Shown in pieces: positions 36,689-49,520 of a stretch of 64,000 bases of DNA (position 1 is the stretch's first letter; every line of letters begins with the position of its first letter). The notes below the pieces were generated by a model that was given only the letters and a program-made list of their open reading frames with translations, did no database searches and was not told the DNA's origin. Where the stretch lies: positions 12,234,325-12,298,324 of the forward strand of contig CM032666.1 of NCBI GenBank assembly GCA_019095985.1. Direction: 5' to 3'. The translations under genes and the position numbers were made by a program. Source of the DNA: Streblospio benedicti. Its lineage: Eukaryota > Annelida > Polychaeta > Spionida > Spionidae.

Positions 36689-36900
36689 ACAGTAGAACCT
36701 TTCTATAAAGACTACCAGTTGACTGGCCTCAAGTGGTCTCAAAAGAGATATGGTCTGTTCATGGGTTTTTCGTTAAGTTTCTTTATGAAGGTATGCGACA
36801 ACGATAAACGTGTCTTACTATGGAGGTGATCTCTCTATAGAGGTGATATCTCTATAGAGGTGATCTCTCTATAGAGGTGACCTCCACATGAGGTGGTGTT
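36689..36900. mobile_element. Pogo-like MITE with an amplified internal subrepeat
   Basis: It begins ATACAGTAGAACCTTTCTAT. Near 36,826-36,885 the subrepeat GGTGATCTCTCTATAGA is tandemly repeated three to four times at about a 20-bp period, showing how these interiors expand. Confidence 0.65.
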
Positions 36901-37543
36901 ACATGAGGTCGTACAGTCCCCACAGAACTCCACACCCCGGCGAATCCCGCTCAGACGTGAAATGGCGGCTTAACCGGGATTTACGGCATCAGCTGCAGCG
37001 TAAGAAATATCAGGTCATATTTTTTGCTACTTGGGACCAGAAGTGAAAAACAAATATTTAGCTATATTAGATAGCACACAAGACAGTGTACAAATCATGT
37101 TGATTACGATTTCATTCCAAATGTTTTATTTAGCAAATATAGAAAGACAACTACTTCTTAGACACAACATGCATATTTTTAAGCTTTGAACGAGACAGAA
37201 TACAAATTTATGTATGATAAAACGAGCATTGTAGAGAACATTTCTTCTAAAAAATGCACCTGTAACCATTTCATCAATCACCCTCTTTCAGAGTTCTTTC
37301 ATCGAAGCCACAGAAATAGGTTTGTCCTTTTTCCTGTCATGATCACAGGTAAAGTGGGTGGATTATCTCAGGTTTATCTCACGGACATGTCGTGATGTAC
37401 AAAAAAACACTCACTTTAAATGATGATTTTTTTCTGCTAAAAAAGCACCGTTTTTTGTATCTCTTCTCATGCTTCAGATAATTAATTATCAGTGGGTACA
37501 TTTTTCCCAAAAAGAAATGGCATTACACAACATGTAATATGTA

Positions 37544-37722
37544 GTACAGTAGAACCTATCTATTAAGACCATCCAGAGACTGGCCTTAACTATCTTTCAA
37601 CAGAGGTGGTCTTTTTATCGAAGTTTGTGGTAGTCTATTTATGAAGGTTTGAAACAGAGACGGTGGTCTTATTATAGAAGTGGTTTCTTTACAGAGGTTC
37701 CTAAATTGGGAGTTATGCTGTA
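37544..37722. mobile_element. Pogo-like MITE, right arm
   Basis: It begins TACAGTAGAACCTATCTATT and is the partner of 9,178-9,329. Confidence 0.62.
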
Positions 37723-38926
37723 ACATTACACAAAATGCATATTTGTCTTCTTTCATGCTGACGGAGTTCTGAGGATGATGCTAATGAAGTCAAAATCAAA
37801 GTGAATAATTCTACATAAATAGCAAGGCTTTCACTTCAGCTGAAGGGATCAAATGAATGTAAAAAGGTGGGTACAGTGAGAAATAGATACTCAAAGCAAT
37901 ATAATGTACTACGCTGATTATGTTAACACATTTTATTCCCGAGCATATACTAAGCGTCGTGGGTTTTCATAGCCTGGGACACACAAGCTGGTTATGATAT
38001 CTTGGTTGGTGGCAACCACCCAAGATTCTGGATGATCGAGACTAGGGTTTTCATCACAAACACATTGGTCCATGTGGCAAGTCACTAAAATCTGCACCTC
38101 ACTATCTACGACAATTAACACACTTCGAGGCCGCGTTAACTGCCTAGCTCATAGTTCAAGTGCTCGACATGTGAAACACGTTCGCTGTCAAAGTCACTTG
38201 GTCACGGGTGAAGTTTGTGAACTTGGATGTGCTAACCAGGCAACGTGTACATTGATGCAAGCACATATACTTTAGTTACACGGGCAGCCTTTCTATAAAA
38301 TAAATAATCTAGCCTGCAATCATATCACCCTAAATTTACACCACCCCGTGTAATTGGGATCTTGCTTTCTTCTCAACATCCTACACCACCACTGTCCAGA
38401 CACTAATCTTATTGCCCTACTTTTTGCGAGTAACATTTCTTTCTAAAGACACTTATTCTGTAAGTTATTGGAAGTGATTCAAACTAAAATGCCTCCCATA
38501 TGAGCATTTTCATGTTTCTTCTCTGCTATTGACTTAAATTCACACCACCCTAAGTCATAGCATCTTGCCTCCTTCTCAACAGCTCCCTACGGAGAACACA
38601 TTACTTATCAACTAGATCTGATGTACACAACAGCTGCATATGAACTTCTATGATTGTGTTACTTGTATCAGTAAGCTTTTCATAATTGTTCTTACCTCTA
38701 TATCAATTACCCCCATGCCTACCAGAACCCCACCAGAGTGGCCCAATCACAACTGGATAATTGAGCAAGTTCTGGCTCAAAACGGTAGTAAACACAAAGA
38801 TGTAAATCTTTGCTTGTTGACAATTCGGACAATCCCAGACGTCACGTTCCCAGCATAAAACCTCACAGCTCTCACTCGGCGAGACACTGAACATGCCACT
38901 TTGTGTGCTCCATTGTTGCCGGTTGA

Positions 38927-39122
38927 TTGTTAACACTTTCCTGGCCATAGTGGTCATTAATCCCTAATCTCCCAGCCTACACATAAGCCTAAACTATCAT
39001 CAAATTCATCAAGATTACCCTTGAACCACTGAGGGTCGATTATGGATTCGTTGTGGTTGATTTGAGCTTATTTGGGGCATTATGTTTATGCTTTATAACT
39101 TTAGCCTCTAAAAGGTTGATGA
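38927..39122. mobile_element. piggyBac-like MITE, right-arm copy
   Basis: It begins TTAACACTTTCCTGG and ends CCTCTAAAAGGTTGATG, diverged versions of the family ends. It is the partner of 8,197-8,392, at about 88-90% identity by eye. Confidence 0.55.
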
Positions 39123-40241
39123 TGTGTGCTTGTTGGGTTAATGTTGTCACTGATTGTGCAAAAGGCACTGATAGGATAAAATCAAGTGGCAGTTCCGGTA
39201 ATGGGACGGCCTCCGTAATGGGACCATCTCTGTAATGAGGTTACCTCCATAATGGGACAACCTCTGTGATGAAGGCCACTTAAATTAATATGCTGAGAAA
39301 CCAAGGGGATGACTTCTCTATTTGGGTCACCCTTCTCTTCAGTTACATATGTAAATGAGTTATCTTTGCAGACGTCAATTGGTGCAAAAAATGACCCTCA
39401 CAAAACTGAATCTGGTAAGCACTAAACAGGCTGTAAAACCGACAACCTGCCAAACCCATAACCCTGTCACACCCATAACGTCCTCTTGCTCAGCCATAAT
39501 GCACCCATTTGGCAGATCCGTGCAGAGGTCACGTCGTGTTCTGATGTGAGGTCGTAAAATCCCACATGGCAAGTTCGCCTGTCAGTCACAGCGATAATAA
39601 ACGCCACTCACAGAAAGGTAGAGCTCAATGAATGAGTATTGTGCATTTGAATAGAGGAATCGTTTGTGCAGATGTTGGTAAATCTTTACAACTAAGACTG
39701 AGTTCTATAGTAGGACCCTGCAAGGGTGATTAAAGTGACCTGTATATAAAGGTAGTTAAGTTATTTTTTGCACAGAATTTCTAAATTCAAAACTATGCAC
39801 GCACACACGCACACACACACATATATTGAACCATGAATGATTTGTGGCCAACAAAAGGGACCAATAAGCCTGCCACAGATTTCTCAACACTTTCTTATTG
39901 CTGTGATGAGAGACGATTAAATACCAAATATCACTTTCTCGCATCTATAAAAAACTAAAATATACACTCTACCAGCAGAGTCTTTGGCATTAGTGAGTAA
40001 GCAGTATACGTGAACCGGGTCCACTTGAACACAGCAGCTGTGTGATTTACACAAGATCATTAGTAGCATCCTGGAGGGGTTTACGAGTCTCCATACATGA
40101 GCTATTGGCCAGCCTTTCGATCACATCAGGTGATTAGCACCTTCCTGTAGCGTGGTAGAACCAGAGTCTGCTGTTATACCAGCTGGAGACAGCGACCTTC
40201 AGGATGGAGGACACAGGCGGCAGGGTCTCAATACGCAGATG

Positions 40242-40418
40242 TACAGCCTCGCTATTAAGACCACACTGAGGTGGCCCAAAGAGGTCGCAATAGAGAGGTG
40301 GTCTATTTATAGAGGCTCAGGGCTATAAAAATGAATCATCCATAAAGACACAACCTAAATTGAGATCACCTCTCCATTGAGACCACTTGTGGCCAGCCAA
40401 TAGAGAGGTTCTACTGTA
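40242..40418. mobile_element. Pogo-like MITE, right arm
   Basis: It begins TACAGCCTCGCTATTAAGAC and ends AATAGAGAGGTTCTACTGTA. A further partial copy follows at about 40,671-40,746. Confidence 0.65.
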
Positions 40419-41069
40419 TGTCAAGTCCACCATGGATATTTCCGACTTCGTCCAGTGGAGTTTTTATGCGCTTCAACGCCGCTTGTCTCTTTTTCGAGGC
40501 TCAGGGCTAGAAAAAAATGGTTTCTAAACACAGAGGTGGTCTATTCATAGCAGTGACGTGATTGGAGGCTGTACACTACAGTAACCAGATTGGGGGTTTT
40601 ACTGTAACAGTTATCATGTCATCATGTTCTTGTGTTGTGGTGACGTAGTATAAGTTCACTGCCGCAAACCTGAATCGCGACCACCTCTCTATTGAGACCA
40701 CTTGAGGCCAGACCCCTGGTTGTCTCGATAGAGAGGGTCTACTGTATGTCCAAGTGCATCATGGTTAATTCTGTCAATGCAGTTTTTATGTGTTTGTGAG
40801 TTACTGGACTCAGTGACGGACTTACTTTCTTCACGCTTCTTTCTTGCAGTATATTATGAGGTCCATATGAATCCGAAACAAAAATTGTCCACATCAATTT
40901 GGTATATTAATCACCCACAATTTATGATTGAAGTATATCGATGCTTGCTCAGCAAGTTTGCTTCAAGGTGTCAACATGTACACAATGTTCCCATCAAATT
41001 GACACCACAAAATTCACAATTCGTCAAACATATAGGTGATGGTCACATTAACATCATGATATGTTTACT

Positions 41070-41071
41070 AA

Positions 41072-41099
<28 letters not shown>
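41070..41099. repeat. (CA)n microsatellite
   Basis: About 15 CA units. A shorter CA run follows near 41,160. The left arm has a short GT run at the matching place (7,136-7,148), so the repeat expanded in this arm. Confidence 0.9.
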
Positions 41100-41103
<4 letters not shown>

Positions 41104-43099
41104 CTGACTGTCCACACACAAAATACCATTATCACTGATACACACCACCCACACACCTGTTACACACACACACAGTGTCACATCATCAAACAAACACACA
41201 TCTAGACGTTTCTCTGACTGTTCATAAAATTACCATTATCATTGATATGCGCGACCCACAGACTGTTACAGCACACAGTGTCACGTCATCAGATAGGGAT
41301 CTACACCAAACTATACAGATGTCTTTCTTGGATTCCTACAGTGTTTTGGTAACATGATAAACGGGCAAAGTTTTATTTTCTTATATATATTTTAACATTA
41401 TATTCATGCAAACTGTGTCACCTAAATATTGACATTTGTTTGAGAATTAGGCGTGTGAGAAACGTCATTTCCACTCCACATTTCACATGCAGCAGAAATC
41501 AAGGAAGGTTGTTTTTACATACAGTGTAACCTCTAATTATAAATCACCTCTATAGAGAGTTTTTAGAGACAGTCCTTACATCATGTAATAAGACACAGTG
41601 TCTTCAACAAATACGTTTTATACCATAAGAACATGTTTTAAGATTAAGAAAAACGCGTATAAAGGGCGTACCATCTTGACAGGCTCAGTCACACATAACT
41701 CTCAAACGACCACAAAGAAAATGGCAACATTAACATGCATACAAAAACTATGTCATAAAACAAAAGTTAGAACAATGGAACAACTGCAAGTAACAACATG
41801 AATAATGTGACCCTCCACAATAATAACTTTATCTTGTGTTCACAAAATGCTAATTTCTCACAACTGGGTCACTGCAGCAAATGAGCCGTGACTGGATAAT
41901 GAACTGATTTGTAATAATTGGCACGTTTTACAAATAGCTTAATATTCACCATGTGACTTGTATGATGGTGACGAATGTCTCGGAATCCAAACTCAACTTA
42001 AACCGCTTCTATGGTTAGCTAAATAGCAAAATCATGCAAATGTTTCTGATTTTTTCATCTATCACGATTTTCCCTACTTGGAAATTTGACAACTGGAACA
42101 TGTTGCTGTTTTTCTGGCATCTATTTGACCTGGTTTTAGAATGAGGTCATCAACTGACCTGAATAATGAACTGATCTTGGAAAGAACTCACGCTTGTTGA
42201 GTGAGGTTGTCTCTTTTGGACAAAAACCTTCAACTGAATTATGTTATGGTCTACAGTAAAACACAATCCATTGTCTCAAGTGGTCTCAATAGGGAGGTGG
42301 TCTCTTTATGGAGGTTCATAAGGTTCAGGGCCACGGAAATTGTTCTATTATAGAGGTGGTCTACTTTTAGAGGTGGTCTTAAGTTGAGGTTCTTGTGCAT
42401 TCACATTGTCAGAGTTTCTGTGGTTTTAGCAAATCTCTTTTTACTAATTACAGAACAAGACTACAAAAAATGACACAAATTCATTGTGACTTAAAACCAG
42501 ATTCTGGTTCATTCGGTTTCAATTACTTCTGAGACAAAGAAACATGCTACACTATAAACGGCTGCCTCCACTAAAAATAGCGACTGGCCACTTCCATATG
42601 TAGACCACCTATACAAGTTAATATTTGGTCCATATCGCACATGCTTATATCAGCTCTGTGAACTGACCACTTGTAGAATAGGCTGAGTCCCAATGTCCTG
42701 TACAGGAGCGGCAGCAGCGTTTTGTTGACTGTTTTGTATCTCAGTAAACGATGATTCCGTCATCCATGGGAAGTGGGTCAGTGGGACAGAATCTCGCCTG
42801 CTGCTTCACTAATTAACTCACTGTGTTTTCACACCGATTACAAGGCTCAAAATAAGTCTTGTAGAATGACAGTAAAAGGTGGACAGAACTAAAACATTCA
42901 ACTCTTTAAAGACACCGCCTTTCTGTGGAGACCACTTGAAGGCAAACCTGGGTGATACCTGTTTCTAGCACGCAAAAGTACCAAGAGGACTTTCAAGAAC
43001 TGGTCTTACTACAAAGTCGGTCTGTGTATAAGTCGCACTGTACAACTAGAGGTTCCCGGTAGTCACTGTGGAGAACTGGTCTTATTACAGAGGTGGTCT

Positions 43100-43500
43100 G
43101 TGTAGCAGTGTATATCACGGTAACACCGACTGCCGGCTCAGGATTTAGATGTCAGACGTAAACAGGCGACGCTCTAACAACAGTAAACAACAGTCTTATC
43201 GGCGGCGAGGACACAGGCTGATAACACACGGGCCGTGGACCCAGCCTAACCAAGCCACGGCAGCCGGGGCCCTGGACCGAGCTTGACCAAGTCACGGCAG
43301 CCGCCTTGTTTGTTGACTCAAAAATATTCCGTAAGGTCTTTGGTTGACCACAGCATCATTATGACTGTAACTGTGTATTGAGCACTTTCCACTTACCAAG
43401 CGTGGACACCGCAGTTACAGCCCTGAACCCAGACTAACCAAGCGTGTACACAGCCGCCATGTTCGTTGACTACAGCATCGTTATGACTGTAGCTGTGTGT
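43100..43500. repeat. GC-rich internally repeated block in the right arm
   Basis: The phrase CCAGCCTAACCAAG and variants recur three to four times, each near a GGCAGCCG-type or CGCCATGTT-type stretch. The left-arm counterpart (about 5,030-5,150) has only two copies. Confidence 0.55.
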
Positions 43501-43535
43501 TTTACACTTACTGTAGACACCCACCCAAATGTGCG

Positions 43536-43717
43536 TACAGTAGAACCTCTCTATTAGAACAACCTTAGCGACCAGTGTTAGATGGTCTCATTAGAGAAGT
43601 AGCCTGTATAGAGAGATTGATTTTGGTAGTTTTTTGAAGGTTTGGGACCGTGACAAGTGGTCACATTATAGAGGTGGTCTCATTGTAGAGGTGATGTTAG
43701 TTGGAGGTTCTACTGTA
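43536..43717. mobile_element. Complete pogo-like MITE, best-preserved right-arm copy
   Basis: It begins TACAGTAGAACCTCTCTATT and ends GTTGGAGGTTCTACTGTA, about 182 bp with TA at both ends and five or six internal gaggtggtc-type subrepeats. Confidence 0.78.
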
Positions 43718-44098
43718 TGTGGTGCGTTAGACATTGACACTCACAAACTGGTGACAATTCACCAGTTGGTTTTACACGTTTGCTATTAGTTTAGGAAACC
43801 CAAAGACTGGCTTCAAAATGGTTTCATTACCGAGGTTGTTTCTTTATGGAGGTTTGCCAATGCGAAATGGTTTTAATACTTTAGATTTGTAAGATGCCTA
43901 CGTTTGGACATGTTTTAAAAGACGTTTTAAACAAAGATGCTATTAAAAGCGCCATAAGATTGTATCAACCTACTTTTGAACTAAGAATAGACGGACCATA
44001 AACATCACCTTTTTACCGACGGTTATTGTTGCATTTCGTCACGTAAAGTAAAAACTGCAGATTTAGCCGCAGACTTTGGCCTGATGTAAAAACCTGAT

Positions 44099-44332
44099 TC
44101 AACCCTTTAGAGGCTATAGTGGTACACGGTGCTACTGTTACAGGCTAGAATAAAGCTTAAAATATGCTCAAAATTACCACAATGGATGTCTGATTCAACT
44201 TCGTTGGGTTTGGGAAAACTGACACAATTGTGGTAAAGTTGAGCTTATTTTAGGCTCTTTTAGATACTGTGCTAATACTAGGTAGCTAATGTAGGCATAA
44301 ATAACTTTTAAACCCACCAGTAAAGGGTTACC
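44099..44332. mobile_element. piggyBac-like MITE without a left-arm partner
   Basis: It begins CAACCCTTTAGAGGCTATAG and ends CCAGTAAAGGGTTACC, with an internal foldback between CTCAAAATTACCACAATGG and TTGTGGTAAAGTTGAGC. It is absent from the matching left-arm position, so it is a later insertion on the right or a loss on the left. Confidence 0.65.
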
Positions 44333-44472
44333 ATCATGTGAATGGCAGCTTGAAATGTACACAAAACAAACACAAAATCTCAGTCAAGTGGTTACTCTCA
44401 TGCAGCCTCAGTCACTTGGGATTGTGACCTCTAAAGATCCTTTCGGCTGGTGGTTGAGGCTAGATGAGATGA

Positions 44473-44597
44473 ACAGTATAACTTCTATATTAAGACCATC
44501 GTTTATGTAGGAGCCCACAGAATAGTTCTTATTACAGAGGTGGTCTCATTATAGTTGAGGTTAGCAGGTGGTCTTAATTGGAGGTTCTATATACTGT
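44473..44597. mobile_element. Short pogo-like MITE
   Basis: It begins ACAGTATAACTTCTATATTA and ends TGGAGGTTCTATATACTG. Confidence 0.5.
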
Positions 44598-45282
44598 TGC
44601 ATTATGATTTGTTGGTAACTATGACCTAAGGTTTTACGGTAAAATGTAGGTTCACATAATAATTTATAATCATCACACAAAAACCACCACATAAGTGTTT
44701 ATTTGCAGAATCCATGCGTGCCTCTTGTATAGAGACGCACATGATCTTATAAGTGGCTGCTTATCAATCTGATACTTCTCTAAATAGCGCGATGTTCTAT
44801 TTTTATCATGATTTTTAACACTTGACTTGCATGAATGGAAGACATGTACAGTTCAATCTTTCTATCTCGAACTCTGGTGGTCAAATTCATTGACCACATG
44901 CTTATGTCCGTTCAATTTACGTTCTGTTTTGAAAAAAATCCAAAACCACCACACTCTCAAAAACTGAATGGTGAACTCTTCAAACCAAGAGACACTGCAG
45001 GTGTTCATATCACTAGTGGACTGGACTGTGTTATTTGTATGGTAACCACAAACAGTCAGTTCAGTGGCACTCCCGTTATCGTGTTAGTTTGCGCTGTGGT
45101 TGAATGTGACTGAAGATGTAGACCACAGAAAATGTGGGCCAGGTTTGTAGATGAAGGAGAGAGGCTGAAAGAACTAGGGCAGATGGTGGCAGCTGGCGGC
45201 TATTTCTGTACCACTGTTGTATAGGGAACTGTAGTACAATAATAACAACATTCGGAATGGCAGAGCTTCACTTCTGTCAGGA

Positions 45283-45395
45283 TGGCCCAGTGGTCTGATG
45301 TGCTCTGGTCAGTGCTCGGTGAAAATGTGGCATAGGCAGTGGTCCGGGTTAGAGTACTGGTAGAGACTGAAGTTATGTGATATACAGCCCTTTAT
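45283..45395 (+). repeat. tRNA-derived SINE-like repeat
   Basis: TGGCCCAGTGGTCTGATG (about 45,288) fits a polymerase III A box. About 60 bp later CAGTGGTCCGGGTTAGAGTA is a decayed B-box region, related to the tRNA-like sequence at 1.56 kb and 57.27 kb. Confidence 0.5.
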
Positions 45396-46538
45396 ACCAC
45401 GAATTATTTGATGTATACTAAGGCACTAACCCAAACCAAATACATGTTTATGACTAGATAGAAAAACTAGTATCACTTTACAAAAGATGCAGTCTTTAAA
45501 GCACATGTTTATAAAGATACTTAAATAACATATCATCCCGTAGATTCTGTATAAATCGCACAATGCACTACAGTGTGAAATGATCAAACATTGTAAGGTG
45601 TTGTACCCCTGGAAGAAAGAGGCCTTTATGTCAATCATGATAAGAATTCCTTGAAAGAGAGTCCCATCTTCCTTATAAGTGTGCTGACACCAATTGTAAG
45701 GATGTACACATTTTTCATTATACGTTACCATTTTATAAGCAAACTACATGGACATTTTGACATCATAGATATAGATGTTCAATAGTCTTTTATTGGTGAA
45801 TGTAAAATGTTTACAACCACTTGATGGAAGATCTTGTCATTGAATGCTGTATGGAAATCTATACTTCAATACGTCCTAATTCTTTTTGGTATGTTTCTAT
45901 TGACAATCCAAGTGGGTAGATTGGCTTCTCCAGTAATAGTACGTAGGGTGATTGTATAAGATGCTATTGCTGATAACATCCGCAATCAATACAGTATACC
46001 CTCCAATCAAAAGAGAAAACCTCTGTATTGAGACCACCTGCAGGGCGCCTTATTAGAACGTTTTTTTTTCTGTACACAAACATTGAACCCTCACATCTCA
46101 GCATATGCGTGGCTTTTTCTTGAGCATGAGTTGATTATACGGGTCTTTACTTATGTCGGGCTTCTATATAAAGACATTGAACCACGCATGGGCTTTATTT
46201 GACCAGAACAAGGAGAGTCTGTATTGTTTTCCCCCAGTGGCGGCACTGTTTGTACACCCGCCTGTATCCCAGCGTCATACACACACTGACCCACATGTGG
46301 TCAGTTAGCGGTCAGTGCAGACAGACCCAGTGTGACCCAGTATACTACAGGGCCCTGGCCGCAGCATAAGTCAATACTGGGTCGGCCCTGGGTTCAGAAA
46401 GACTGGACAGACATATATGTCAGTGGGATATCGCGGTCAGTGAGATGATAGAAGGTGGTGGTCAGTTGGTCAGTGTTGGTCATTTGGAGTGACCAGGCGT
46501 ATATGACATAAAAAACCATTGCCTGGTGCATTCGTACA

Positions 46539-46615
46539 TACAGTAGAACCTCAGGTCCACATTTGTGTCCAGTGGTCGGTGGTTTCAATAGCAAGGTGGT
46601 CTCTATACAGAGGTT
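46539..46615. mobile_element. Truncated pogo-like MITE
   Basis: It begins TACAGTAGAACCTCAGGTCC and loses similarity after about 80 bp. Confidence 0.5.
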
Positions 46616-49256
46616 CACTTTGGTAGGTTTATACGTGTACCTCTGTAACGGCATACTTAGCGCGCGCGTGTGTGTGTCATTTACTCCAATGCAGCGAAGG
46701 TCAATCAAATATCAATTGTGATAAGTGTCAGCTTATATTAGACTTTATTCTAGCCTGGAAACATCGGCTGAACTGAACGTTATTCTATGTATATATCAGT
46801 ATGGTACTGATACCAATTTTATCCCACTACATTTTGGGGTGTAACATTTTGAAGCCATAAACCGAAAACAAATATTGGAAATGATTGACACTAAAGTGCC
46901 CTACCTACATTACATGAGAATCTATGGATTTTTATCTAACTTGAAAAGATGCGAACACTTACATAAAATTCAAATATTTTCAGGCTAAATTTATGTTTTT
47001 GAACATTTTAGTAAGAGGCGCGTGGACACAGATTGGACCAGCTGCGTTTAAATGTTTTTCCATTGTGTTTGTTTTGTAAACAATGTGCACGTTTAAGCAA
47101 ATAATTGTAATATAATTATGATGAAAATACTTAGTTTGGCCTCAAGTGGTCGCAATTGACAGGTGGTCTGTTTGTCATTCATCACAGTCCAGAACTACCA
47201 TAGACAACAATCACCCATTGTATTGTGTAAGTTGATTTCGCATATAGTAACTGTTAACTGTTATACACATAAAAACTATTGTACAACGTAATAGCTACAT
47301 TTGTATCTGCTGCTTTGGGGTAGAGACATTTATGTTTTATTTTCCACTTTTTGACAAAGAAAAAATCTTAACTATTAGCTATATAATTAAATGCAAGTGT
47401 GTGCTTTCATAAATGAAATTATTGCAGCAGATTTCTTATTTTGTTTCCAAGAATGCTATTTTCATTTTGAATGGACTATATAGATTTTTTAATAATAAAC
47501 ATAGATTATTTTTTTTTAAAATATGTGTGTTTTTGAAAACTTCCCACAAAACGCAGCATGACTGTCTTGCATGATGAATAAATAACTTCAATCAAAATTC
47601 ATAAACATGTGTGTGGTAAATGAATATTTTCCATATAAAACTCCACAGCGTGCCAGAGTTCATTTGGTGCAAACTTTACGCGTCTGTTTTGCACAAGAAA
47701 CTTCTGTTGCCAAGAAAAGCGGGTCAAGCTGGGGTCAGGTCAGTGTCAGCCTGGAGGCGGTGAGTAATGTGGGTAGTTTAGGCTGGGTCCGGGGCCATGT
47801 GAGCACTGACCATGCTGATTGTAGTGTTTATTGTGGGCATTTGGGGGTGGGGGTGAAAGCTAGCAAAAGTGTAGTAAAATCTATAGAAGTTTATCACGCG
47901 GGGGGAAGGGGGGGGGGGCGGCAAAGGTATGATACACTAAAATGTTGTTGTTTTTTCGTACACGCATCTATTATTAATACGTGTGTAGGTTGATATACAA
48001 AGTCAAGTCTTGATCTGCTCTCACGTGTATAAGATATATGGAAGGTCACCTTCTCACTCACTGTTTAGCTATACACTTAAAATATAATAGATAGAATGAC
48101 TGGTGTGGGTTTAAATTTTAATGAAAGACACAAAATCATACACAGCAACAACCATTTAATAGACGTCTTTTGAACAACTTATAAATAGTCTGAACCAGGG
48201 GCATGTGGGCTCCCTTGACCCGTTAACACTCCCCCCCAACCCCAACTGGCCCTGTATGGTCATCTGATGATTTAAGGGCAATGTGGGTGTTTGGTGCATT
48301 CACCTCAGTGTACTCAGTGTACCGTTTTCAACGTGAAAGAGGTGAAGTGATTTGACCTGCACAATGCCCATGTCGGTTTAAGACCAAAGGTAGTCTTGTA
48401 TGATGCCGTGGCCGATGCTGCGTCATGTAAATGCTCTATTCCCACATGGAAAGCAAACGGCAGATCTATTTTTTTGTTTCAGAAAAAAAACAGGAACAAT
48501 CATGGCCTTTAACATTTAGGTACTTGCAAAAGCTAACAGGGAAAGACACTTCTTGGAGAAAATGAAAGGGGTAGATCTGAAAGTGGCAAGATGGGGTGAT
48601 CGTGTCTACAGCCCGAATATGACAGTCATGCTTGTCCATTGTCAACACGAGTGCCAAGTTTATCACATTATCTAAAGCCTACTTTTTCCCCAGCAGAAAA
48701 AAAATTATAATTCAGTAATACATGGGAAATCGTGAACTTTGGTGGAAATACGAATTATTGATCATCTTTTCCTCACCAACTCCACAGGTCTCCCCCGACA
48801 CATTGTGACATGGCGTATAATGGACAAACGCCTGGACGGAATGCGGCAGTTCCTGGGGTCGATAGGTCACACTGCGGTTGTGACTTGAGAAGTGAAGAGA
48901 CAAAGACAGAGAACAACATTCGAAACTTGACTGACTCTGCTTGTAACATGGGTCCTGGTGAACTTGACATATTACAATACTGTGCTGACACCAATTCTAT
49001 TGTACAACTGTTTGGGCTGTGGCAATTACTTTCTCTAAGAAACTTATTCTGCAAATTAGTGCTAGTGATTGAAACTAAAATGCTGCACGCACATCACACT
49101 TTTTGCGTGAAAAGATGCGCAGACATACAGAAACAAAATCAATTTTCAGCCTTGAACTTTGTAAATCACTGACAATGCCGGGACTCCAATGTTGATAATG
49201 TTACTGTGACTATGTGACTTCAACCGTGACCAGGGCTCATGTTTTCAGCATCAACT

Positions 49257-49292
49257 GACCTCTGTGACCTCTGTGACCTCTGTAACGTTTGT
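49257..49292. repeat. Short tandem repeat TGACCTCTG
   Basis: Four copies of a 9-bp unit. Confidence 0.75.
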
Positions 49293-49388
49293 GACCCCAT
49301 TCTCAGGGTCACTCATTGCAGCAGGATTCAAGGTAAAATGCACCAATTTCCATTAATGTTTATATGTGACTTACCAAATTTTGATGTG

Positions 49389-49520
49389 GAATCTCTCTAA
49401 TAAGACCAAGTGGCGACTGCCTTAAAGTGGTTTCAGTTAAGAGGTGGTCTCTTTCTAGAGGTGTTCTTATTATAGAGGTGGTAATTTTCTAGAGGACATC
49501 TTAGTTTGTATTTGCCAACC
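49389..49520. mobile_element. Degenerate pogo-like MITE
   Basis: It has gaggtggtctc and tattatagaggtgg subrepeats. The ends have decayed. Confidence 0.5.

Noticed and set aside
45283-45395. Functional tRNA gene
   Set aside because: The A-box-like region is fair, but the B-box region is decayed and no cloverleaf can be drawn. It is better read as a SINE.
48773-49172. Overlapping frames on both strands of about 93-120 residues
   Set aside because: Neither has a recognisable motif, and the plus-strand frame runs into a dispersed repeat shared with 38.4 kb.
49257-49292. Possible CRISPR-like short repeat array
   Set aside because: It is a simple 9-bp tandem repeat without spacers, and the genome is eukaryotic.
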